64,000 bases of DNA, taken from NCBI RefSeq assembly GCF_965243865.1, contig NZ_OZ251603.1:1178001-1242000 (forward strand), written 5' to 3'. The number at the start of each line of letters is the position of its first letter. The first letter of the stretch is position 1. Both the position numbers and the translations under genes were made by a program. Below the pieces are notes generated by a model. That model did not search any database and had not been told where the DNA came from. It worked only from the letters and a program-made list of their open reading frames with translations. Positions 17,041-23,927 of this stretch are shown one piece after another. Source of the stretch: Hyphomicrobium_A sp965243865 (GTDB taxonomy: Bacteria > Pseudomonadota > Alphaproteobacteria > Rhizobiales > Hyphomicrobiaceae).

Positions 17041-18618
17041 TTAGACGTCGCTACGCCGCGAGAATTCGGTCTGGCCGCCGGTCGCCAGGATGCGCGCCTG
17101 CTCGACCCAGTTCTCGCGCTCGATCCGCCCCTTGAAGTCGAGAATCTGGCTGATGCGCTCGATGTCCGCACCGGTCCAGTTCGCCACCTGCTCGAAGTGC
17201 ACGATGCCCAGCGAGTTGAGCTTCTTCTCGATCAGAACGCCGATGCCGCGAATGCGCTTCAGGTCATCACCGTCACGCGATGGGTGCGCGCCCCAAGCCC
17301 CGTCAGATCCAACGAGCGCTTCGGAGCGTACCGAGCGCAGCGGCGCAACACCTCCGCTGGTCGGTTCCGCCGCTGGCGTCTCGGTAGGAGTCGCCACTGG
17401 CTCCGTAGCAATCGCAGGCGGCTCTACGGCGGCAGCAATCTCGGACACCGCAACAGGTGCCATCGCGGCGACAACCGGAGCTGCCACGGGCGCCGGTTCA
17501 GGAGCTGGCGCTGGCGCCGTCGGCCCAGCAGCGGGCTCTGACACCGGTTGCGTCTCATCGAGCCGGAGTGCGTAGTAGGTCTTGCCACCCTCGGCCAGCA
17601 CCCGCGCCTGTCCGACCCAGTTCTCCTTTTCAACGCGGCCCGGCGAGCCCAACGCATCGTCGATGATTTTGATATCCGCAGCGTTGAGCAACGCGAAATC
17701 GGAATAGCGCTGCACACCGAGTTCCTTGAGCGTGCGCTCATTCAGGATGCCGATGCCACGAATGCGCTTGAGGTCATCGCCCGGGCCTGACGCAGTCAAT
17801 GGCAACTGCGGTACCACGGCCACCGCAGCCACGGCGGGAGCTGCAGCCGCGACTGCGGTCGCGGGCTCCGCAAACTGGGGCACAGGCATACCGCGGTCGA
17901 CGCGCCGCGAGTAATACGTCTCGCCACCCGTCGCCAGAATGTGTGCCTGCCCGACCCAATTCTCCTGCTCGATGCGACCCGAGACACCCAGACGCTCGCC
18001 GAGACCTTTGATGTCAGCCGACGTCAGTCCGGCAATCTCGGCGAAGCGGCGAATGCCCACTTCCTTGAGCTGCTTCTGCACCACGCTATCGATGCCGCGA
18101 ACGCGAGTGAGATCATCGCTCGGCGCCGCGCCACCGTCCTGCGGCTGCACCGGCGCGCCGGAACCCGCCGTCACCGAGATCGACGAAATCGGCTTTGCCT
18201 CTGGGGCCGGTGCTGAAGCGGTCGGCGCGGGTTCGGGCGCTTTAGGCGCCACGGCAGGAGCGGGTGCCGGAGTCGGTGCGGCAGCTGGCTCTGGAGGCGG
18301 CGCCGGCCTTGCGGCAACCGCCGCCGCAGCAGCAGCGGCCGTCGCAGCAGCAGCGGCCGTCGCAACTACCGCCGCGCCCGTCACAGCCTGCCCGCTGATG
18401 GCGCGGTCAAAGCGACCTTCCTCAGCGCTAGCGCGCGAGGTCACCTCAATCTTCGGCTCCCCGGGGGCCGGTTGATGCGAGATGCCGCTGATCGCCACGT
18501 CCGGGCTCTTGGCCGCCCGGCTGTAATAGAAGCGCCGCTTCAGGCTGCACGCCAGCAGGCCCCCGAAAAAGAACGCGGCCGCGAGCAGCAGCCACGCCTG
18601 CCAAAGCAGCTCCGACAT
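17041..18618 (-). CDS. Membrane-anchored protein with three helix-hairpin-helix repeats
   Basis: A 525-residue protein. One N-terminal membrane helix (LLWQAWLLLAAAFFFGGLLA) anchors it. Ala/Pro-rich linkers connect three copies of a ~70-residue unit. Each unit has DDL(K/T)R(I/V)RGI(G/D), a (K/R)xLxxLGxxxFxxIA-like helix, a G(R)IExENWVxQA(R/H)ILA segment and GGxTxxxRR. This is the DUF4332/helix-hairpin-helix unit seen in many proteobacterial proteins of unknown role. GGAG lies 9 bases before ATG 18618. It is downstream of the OmpA-like gene and the 32-codon gene on the same strand. Confidence 0.85.
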   Translation of the reverse strand: MSELLWQAWLLLAAAFFFGGLLACSLKRRFYYSRAAKSPDVAISGISHQPAPGEPKIEVTSRASAEEGRFDRAISGQAVTGAAVVATAAAAATAAAAAAAVAARPAPPPEPAAAPTPAPAPAVAPKAPEPAPTASAPAPEAKPISSISVTAGSGAPVQPQDGGAAPSDDLTRVRGIDSVVQKQLKEVGIRRFAEIAGLTSADIKGLGERLGVSGRIEQENWVGQAHILATGGETYYSRRVDRGMPVPQFAEPATAVAAAAPAVAAVAVVPQLPLTASGPGDDLKRIRGIGILNERTLKELGVQRYSDFALLNAADIKIIDDALGSPGRVEKENWVGQARVLAEGGKTYYALRLDETQPVSEPAAGPTAPAPAPEPAPVAAPVVAAMAPVAVSEIAAAVEPPAIATEPVATPTETPAAEPTSGGVAPLRSVRSEALVGSDGAWGAHPSRDGDDLKRIRGIGVLIEKKLNSLGIVHFEQVANWTGADIERISQILDFKGRIERENWVEQARILATGGQTEFSRRSDV

Positions 18619-18661
18619 AACTTCACTCCCCAAATATCAATAGCGCGCGTTTCCCCGCGCG

Positions 18662-18760
18662 TCAGTCTTCCACCCTGGCACACGCAATCCACGCCACAAT
18701 AAATCCGGCAGCGAACGCCGCCGCGGCGTACCAAACGAGATTAGCGAGCAGATAGTCCAT
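18662..18760 (-). CDS. 32-residue membrane peptide overlapping the OmpA-like gene
   Basis: A 32-codon open frame encoding MDYLLANLVWYAAAAFAAGF and then IVAWIACARVED: one membrane helix with a charged C-terminal end. Its ATG lies 17 bases before the last codon of the OmpA-like gene, in another frame, and AGGGG sits 7 bases upstream. This suggests translational coupling. The helix-hairpin-helix gene starts 43 bases after its stop. The three genes would form one operon. I infer it is real from the hydrophobic pattern, ribosome-binding site and position. Confidence 0.55.
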   Translation of the reverse strand: MDYLLANLVWYAAAAFAAGFIVAWIACARVED

Positions 18761-20333
18761 TGCGCGTCCCCTGCTTTCGTACGGGCATCGGCGGCAGCGG
18801 CGCAGCGCGCGCCGCAACCGTCAACTCGATGCGCCGGTTCTTCGCCCGGTTCACCTTGCTGTCATTCGGTGCCACCGGCTTCTGGTCCCCGTATCCGACG
18901 GCAACCAGACGCCCATCGTCAATGCCCTTCTGGATCATATAGCTTGCGACCCCACGCGCCCGGTGTCGCGATAGCACCTTATTATGTCGAGACTTCCCCG
19001 AGGCATCGGCGTGACCGGCGATGTGCAGCGTCGCCTCCGGACAAATGTTCAGAGCGCCAACAAGCCCATCCAGAACGGCTTTTCCTGACGTGTCGATCCG
19101 GGCATCGCCCCGCGCAAAGTGCACTTCTGCAAGCCGTGCTGCCTCCTTTACGCGTTCGATGCAGGAGCCCGGTTCCGCGATGTTGCCCGGCGGCAACGCA
19201 GCAGTATCAAACCGCGGGGGCTTCGCCGGCGCGGGCGCCATCAGCCCCGACAGCCAGCTCGACACCGCGGCGGGCCCCTGGTCGTGGGTGGAGGCACCAT
19301 CGGCCTTGGCCGACGCAACAACCGGCTTTCGCTCCGGAACGATGGGCGTTGCTGCGTCCCCAGTGCGCACTTCGTCTGCGCCTGGGCTCTTTGGCGACGA
19401 CGCAACCGCCGTCGTCGGCGCTACTGCCGCCACCTCGGCCGGCTTTTGCTCAGGAGGGGTGACGCTCTCCTGCGGGGCCTGATCGGGCGCAGCGGCGCTT
19501 CTCTCCGGCGGAGCCACATCGCCCGGCTTGCGTAATGGCAGCTCCGTTGACGCCACCTCAGACGCCACTGCATCGCTGTGAGAATGATCTCGATCAGGCA
19601 CAGGCTGCGAATGAGCGACGACATCAGCCGGCGCGCTCTCTCCGGTCGATGACGCCGCAACCGCCGGATCGGCCGACGCGTCGGCAGCCGCGACAGCATC
19701 GGCCTTTGCTTCCGCCGCCTCGCGCACAGTGGATGCCGCCGGCGCGGTCTCAGCAGTCGCCGGGATCGCCTCCGCCCCGAGAGAAGCGGGCGCGACCTCA
19801 TGCGTTGCGACGGTCACCGCAGGCGTGCCATCGGCTTCTGGCGCGTCTCCCAGCACCGGCTCGGACTGATGCGCCTCCGACCACACACCACTCTCAGGGG
19901 ACGTATGCGCTACCATCCTGTCGTGCTCGCCGGCGGCATCGGCGCTGGCAACCGGCACGGAGTCACCTAGCGGTAAGGGCTCGCTATCATGTAGCACCCG
20001 GTCCGGCGCCCCCCCGTCAGTCGCCGGCGTGATCGGCACGTCCTTGATCGCCGGAGCAATCGAGCGCGTACGCACGATCCGCACGCCCCAGACGTTGCGC
20101 ACCACAGCAACTGCCTCCGCCAGCTGCATGCGGTCGGCTGGCTGCCCTGCAAGAAGGCCGTCGCGGCCATCGAATGCCACCACGGCCCAGTCGTGCCCCG
20201 CCGCGCGCAGGGCGTCGGTGCTGCGCCGTTCCAGATCCTGTTCTATGTGAGAATGCTGGGCCTGCACCGCCAGCCAAGCCAGCATAGCGATGGGTATAAG
20301 TCCCCACAGCCAGCGCATCGGATGGCATCTCAT
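18741..20333 (-). CDS. OmpA-family protein with N-terminal membrane anchor
   Basis: A 530-residue protein. A membrane segment (WLWGLIPIAMLAWLAV, about residues 7-22) is followed by a small domain (STDALRAAGHDWAVVAFDGRDGLLAG, then VVRNVWGVRIV) that resembles a BON/lipid-binding unit. A ~250-residue Ala/Pro/Glu-rich stretch likely spans the periplasm. The C-terminal OmpA peptidoglycan-binding domain shows FARGDARIDTSGKAVLDGL, HIAGHADASG, LSRHRARGVASYMI, VGYGDQKPVAPND and NRRIELTV. ATG 20333 has GGAG about 11 bases upstream; GTG 20369 is an alternative. It could connect inner membrane and wall. Confidence 0.88.
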   Translation of the reverse strand: MRCHPMRWLWGLIPIAMLAWLAVQAQHSHIEQDLERRSTDALRAAGHDWAVVAFDGRDGLLAGQPADRMQLAEAVAVVRNVWGVRIVRTRSIAPAIKDVPITPATDGGAPDRVLHDSEPLPLGDSVPVASADAAGEHDRMVAHTSPESGVWSEAHQSEPVLGDAPEADGTPAVTVATHEVAPASLGAEAIPATAETAPAASTVREAAEAKADAVAAADASADPAVAASSTGESAPADVVAHSQPVPDRDHSHSDAVASEVASTELPLRKPGDVAPPERSAAAPDQAPQESVTPPEQKPAEVAAVAPTTAVASSPKSPGADEVRTGDAATPIVPERKPVVASAKADGASTHDQGPAAVSSWLSGLMAPAPAKPPRFDTAALPPGNIAEPGSCIERVKEAARLAEVHFARGDARIDTSGKAVLDGLVGALNICPEATLHIAGHADASGKSRHNKVLSRHRARGVASYMIQKGIDDGRLVAVGYGDQKPVAPNDSKVNRAKNRRIELTVAARAAPLPPMPVRKQGTRNGLSAR

Positions 20334-20542
20334 GCGCGCCGGAGTCTCCGCATTCGGTGCAACTGACACAATGCTACCGAGACCCCGCGTCCCGCCTTCG
20401 ATGCAATAATACCCCGGCGCCGGACCAGCCGGCTTATTGCCTCATGGCGCAAGCCATCCGGCGAGAAGACTATAGACAAGCCCAATCGGCTTTCCAAGCC
20501 GAGCCGCCGCGCCCCGCACCCGGTCCCTTAGAAAAAAGTCAA

Positions 20543-21862
20543 TTAATGGCGTTGCTTGCGCAAGGGCACCGGCTCGGACGCAGGGGTCTGAGCAGGCCTT
20601 TCTGGAGCCACTTCCCGGATCGCGTCGGCCTCGCGCATGGCCTCCCGCATCCTCAGGTCCTCGTAGCGCTCCGCGATATACGAACGCGTCAGCGGCACGG
20701 CATAGGCGCTGCGCGCACATTGGACCTGGAACACCGCCACGTTCTGGAACCGGAACGCCGCCTCACAGCAGGCGAGGTAATATTCCCACATGCGGCAGAA
20801 GCGTTCGTCATAGAGAGCCATCGCCTCGTCCCGGCGCGCCATGAAGCGGCGGCGCCAGGCCAGCAGCGTCTCGGCATAGTGCATCCGAAGGCACTCGACG
20901 TCCGTGACGATCATGCCAGCGCGCTCGATCGCCGGAATGATCTCCGACAGCGCCGGAAGCTGCCCGCCGGGAAAGATGTACTTGTCGATCCACGGATTGG
21001 GATACCACGGCCCATCCATCAGCCCGATCGTGTGCATCACCATCACGCCATCGGGTTTCAACAGCTCGCGGCACTTGTTGAAATAGGTGTCGTAGAAGCG
21101 CGGCCCCACGTGCTCGAACATACCGACAGATACGATGCGATCGAAGCTGCCCTCGACCTCGCGGTAATCCTGCAGCACGAAGCGCACGCTATCGGCAACG
21201 CCGGCCTTCTCGGCTCGCCCGCGCGCAATTTCCAGCTGCTCGGTCGACAAGGTGATGCCCTGCACCTGCCGCGCGCCGCCCATCTGCTTGATGTACAGCC
21301 CTAGCCCGCCCCAGCCGCTGCCGATATCGAGCACGCGGCTATCCGGCTCGACGAGCAGCTTCGCGGTCACGAGCCGCCTCTTCGCCAGCTGCGCTTCTTC
21401 CAGCGTGCAATCGGGCCGCTCGAAATATGCGCAGCTGTATTGCCGATCCGGATCGAGGAACAGCTCATACAGCCGATGGTCGAGATCATAGTGATGCGCA
21501 ACGTTGCGACGCGAGCGCCAACGATTGTTGCGGCTGACGAAATTACGCGTCAGGAAGCGTATCCGGCCGAGCAGGCGCGCCGGCAGCGAGCGGTCGTCGA
21601 CGGTTGCATCGCGCAGCACCAGCACAAGAAAATCGTAGATCGTACCGCGTTCGACGACCACCCGGCCGTCCATGAACATCTCGCCGAGGCGCAATTCCGG
21701 ATTGAGCACCACGCCGCGCTCTGCGCCTTTGTCGAGGAAGCGTATTCTCACTTCCTCGCCGGTGCCGTCGCCGAAGGTGAACTCGCGGCCACCCGGAGTC
21801 ACCAGCGTCAGCGAGCCGCGCTTCACGTACTGCGAAAGGATTGTCGTCAGAATTTTTTCCAT
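20543..21862 (-). CDS. cfa: Cyclopropane-fatty-acyl-phospholipid synthase
   Basis: A 439-residue member of the Cfa/CmaA family. The N-terminal ~110 residues form the lipid-binding region (LRLGEMFMDGRVVVERGTIYDFL). The methyltransferase domain follows with ISRNNRW-like YDLDHRLYELFLDPDRQYSCAYF, the SAM site VLDIGSGWGGLGLYI, and GVQGITLS-like sequence (VQGITLSTEQL). The C-terminus keeps SVGMFEHVGPRFYDTYF and HTIG. It adds a methylene bridge to unsaturated acyl chains in membrane lipids, usually on entry to stationary phase or acid stress. ATG 21862 is the first Met of the conserved domain. Confidence 0.93.
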   Translation of the reverse strand: MEKILTTILSQYVKRGSLTLVTPGGREFTFGDGTGEEVRIRFLDKGAERGVVLNPELRLGEMFMDGRVVVERGTIYDFLVLVLRDATVDDRSLPARLLGRIRFLTRNFVSRNNRWRSRRNVAHHYDLDHRLYELFLDPDRQYSCAYFERPDCTLEEAQLAKRRLVTAKLLVEPDSRVLDIGSGWGGLGLYIKQMGGARQVQGITLSTEQLEIARGRAEKAGVADSVRFVLQDYREVEGSFDRIVSVGMFEHVGPRFYDTYFNKCRELLKPDGVMVMHTIGLMDGPWYPNPWIDKYIFPGGQLPALSEIIPAIERAGMIVTDVECLRMHYAETLLAWRRRFMARRDEAMALYDERFCRMWEYYLACCEAAFRFQNVAVFQVQCARSAYAVPLTRSYIAERYEDLRMREAMREADAIREVAPERPAQTPASEPVPLRKQRH

Positions 21863-22002
21863 GACGAGACAACCGGGCAATTAGACAATCAGCCTAACGC
21901 CGAGCCGAGGCCCGACGCAAGTTGAAGCAATGGCGCAAGGCTAGCCGCATAATCTTATGAGGAGCTAAATCCTGCGACAACAATGCCGTGATCAAACTAT
22001 AG

Positions 22003-22036
22003 GCAAAAGAAATGCGCGAGCCTCTCGGCCCGCGCA
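22003..22036 (-). terminator. Rho-independent terminator after nitronate monooxygenase gene
   Basis: On this strand a stem of TGCGCGGGCC with GGCTCGCGCA (one mismatch) runs into TTTCTTTT. It is 44 bases downstream of the stop of the gene ending at 22080. Confidence 0.65.
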
Positions 22037-22079
22037 CTCAATTCGTCCCGACCTACGCGCGTCGCCGCGCTCGAATTCC

Positions 22080-23054
22080 TCACGCGATCATCGCGCGTCC
22101 GGCCCTGATCCTAGCCTCTGCGTCGGCCACCATGCCCCCGATGATGTCGCCTACGGGCTCCACCGAGTAGATTAGCCCGGCGCCTTCTCCAACGAACGTA
22201 TTGGAGTTCTCTGCATCGCCCGCGCTCCACGCCGCGCGATATTTTGCGGCCTCCTCGTCGGCCACGGCGGCAAGTGCCTCCTCGCACCCATGCCAGCGCG
22301 AGATGAAGGCATTGCGCAGCACCCGCGCAGTGTAGCGCGACGGCCATTCCAGCTTGCGCGCCAGGTCCATCACCTGCGAGCGGATCGTGTCGTCGCCGGT
22401 TGCCGACAGCGCCGCCGCGTGCATGGCCGGCGCCACATTGGCTTCCCGCGATGCCCACAGCCGCGATCCGACGAGAACCCCGTCGGCCCCGAGCATCAGC
22501 GCAGCCGCAAGCGCGCGCCCATCAGCGATACCGCCCGCCGCGCAAAGCAGCGTCTCTGGCGAGCGCGCCGCGATGAGATCAGACACCTCCGGCACCAGCG
22601 TCATCGTCGCGCGCTTCTCACCGTGTCCGCCAGCCTCCGTCCCTTGTGCGGCGATGATGTCTGCACCGCACGCGATCGCGTGCTCCGCGTCCCGGCGCGT
22701 CTGCACTTGGCAGATCAGCATGGCGCCGCTCTCCTTGATGCGTGCCGCAAATGGCCCCGGATTGCCGAACGAGAGGCAGATGGCCTTCGGCCTGTGCGCC
22801 AGAACCAATTCGAGCAGGTGCGGTTGTTTCTTCAAGGACCAGGTGATGAACCCGCAGCCGACGGCAGCATTACCGGCATTGCGCCACTCCACCTCCAGCC
22901 AGTCGGCATCGCCATAACCGCCGCCGATGAGGCCGAGCCCGCCGGCCTCCGACACCGCCGCTGCGAGCTTGCCGCCGGCGGCGAATGCCATGGGTGCAGA
23001 GATGATCGGATGGCGAATGCCGAGCGCTTCAGTCAGGCGGGTGGTGAGGGTCAC
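22080..23054 (-). CDS. Nitronate monooxygenase / 2-nitropropane dioxygenase family flavoprotein
   Basis: A 324-residue FMN-dependent TIM barrel: GIRHPIISAPMAFAAGG at the start, GGLGLIGGGYGD, GADIIAAQGTEAGGHGEKRATM (the conserved AQGxEAGGH phosphate-side loop), LLCAAGGIADGRALAAAL and GADGVLVGSRLWASREA. These are the family's signature segments. It oxidises alkyl nitronates with O2, forming nitrite and a carbonyl; members of this type are often detoxifying. It is 52 bases downstream of a truncated hemoglobin gene on the same strand. Confidence 0.9.
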   Translation of the reverse strand: MTLTTRLTEALGIRHPIISAPMAFAAGGKLAAAVSEAGGLGLIGGGYGDADWLEVEWRNAGNAAVGCGFITWSLKKQPHLLELVLAHRPKAICLSFGNPGPFAARIKESGAMLICQVQTRRDAEHAIACGADIIAAQGTEAGGHGEKRATMTLVPEVSDLIAARSPETLLCAAGGIADGRALAAALMLGADGVLVGSRLWASREANVAPAMHAAALSATGDDTIRSQVMDLARKLEWPSRYTARVLRNAFISRWHGCEEALAAVADEEAAKYRAAWSAGDAENSNTFVGEGAGLIYSVEPVGDIIGGMVADAEARIRAGRAMIA

Positions 23055-23106
23055 GTCGAAGCTCCTTTTTGTTATTGTTGCTCTTCCAACGACGCGTGGA
23101 GCTGCG

Positions 23107-23532
23107 CTACGGCACGGACACCGCGGCCAGCCGTCCGCCCCCGCGGTGCAGATCGATCCCGTGCTTCAGCGATCCGGCAATGCGATGCGCGCGATCCACA
23201 AACAGCGCCGCCGCGTCGGGCGGGCAAACGGCGCGCGCCGTTTCCTCGAACAGCGCCAGCCAGCGGGCGAAGTGCTCGCCCTCGATTTCCGGCAGCGCCG
23301 CATGCACCGCCATCGGCCGCCCCTCGTACGTGCCCGTCATCAGCGTCACCGACGACCAGAAGCGGCACAGCTTCGCCAGATGCGCATCCCAATCATCGAT
23401 TCGCGAATTGAAGATCGGGCCGAGCAGTTCATCGCGCCGCACGTTGGCATAGAAGGCGTGGACGAGCGCTTCGATCATCGGCTCTGTTATGCCCACCGCA
23501 AATCCGGGCGCCTTAGTCTGTCGATCATGCAT
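23107..23532 (-). CDS. Group III truncated hemoglobin
   Basis: A 141-residue globin. The segment ITEPMIEALVHAFYANVRRDELLGPIF matches the TrHb helix A/B start with FYxxVRxDxLLGPIF, WDAHLAKLCRFWSSVTLMTG is helix E, and the proximal region reads AVHAALPEIEGEHFARWLALFEETA. His in the HAAL segment is the probable proximal heme ligand. Group III globins bind O2 and NO; the physiological role is open. It lies directly upstream of the nitronate monooxygenase gene, which suggests a shared role in nitrogen-oxide handling. ATG 23532 gives the family's usual length. Confidence 0.88.
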   Translation of the reverse strand: MHDRQTKAPGFAVGITEPMIEALVHAFYANVRRDELLGPIFNSRIDDWDAHLAKLCRFWSSVTLMTGTYEGRPMAVHAALPEIEGEHFARWLALFEETARAVCPPDAAALFVDRAHRIAGSLKHGIDLHRGGGRLAAVSVP

Positions 23533-23766
23533 GCAGCGTCTCCATCGAGACCGATGCCATAGCACGGCGCGACGCCGCTGCGCCGCCGGCAAACCATTCA
23601 AACCGCCGTGAAGTTGAAACGGTCAATAGATTGATAGATCGGCCCTATCGTGCGCGCTGCGCCAAGCCAGCGAAACAAAGCATTGCGACCCGCTCGGGCA
23701 CGAACACCGGATGGCGCGGGCGTCAAGCCGCGCAAGACCTGACAATGGGAGCTTCATCGTCGGTAG

Positions 23767-23798
23767 AAAAAGGGGCCGAAGGATCTCTCCTCCGGCCC
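23767..23798 (-). terminator. Rho-independent terminator of the methylated-amine operon
   Basis: On this strand GGGCCG-GA-GGA, a 4-base loop, then TCC-TT-CGGCCC (23773-23798) runs into CTTTTT. It lies about 130 bases beyond the stop at 23928. The stretch 23533-23927 otherwise holds only a second hairpin near 23880 and no gene I can support. Confidence 0.75.
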
Positions 23799-23872
23799 AG
23801 CGCACAGGGAACAGCCAAGGGAGTGTGCGCTAAGTTCGTGCCACCGCTGCCAATAAGTGTCTCGCTGCGCCG

Positions 23873-23903
23873 CTCTCACCCGCGGGGAAGTCGCGGGCGA
23901 GAG
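23873..23903 (-). other. Hairpin just after the N-demethylase fusion gene
   Basis: CTCTCaCCCGCG (23873-23884) pairs with CGCGGGcGAGAG (23892-23903), with one mismatch in the stem and a 7-base loop. It starts 24 bases after the stop codon on this strand. There is no T tract, so it may protect the mRNA 3' end rather than terminate by itself. Confidence 0.5.
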
Positions 23904-23927
23904 GAAATCGCAGCCAACCGAAAGGCC

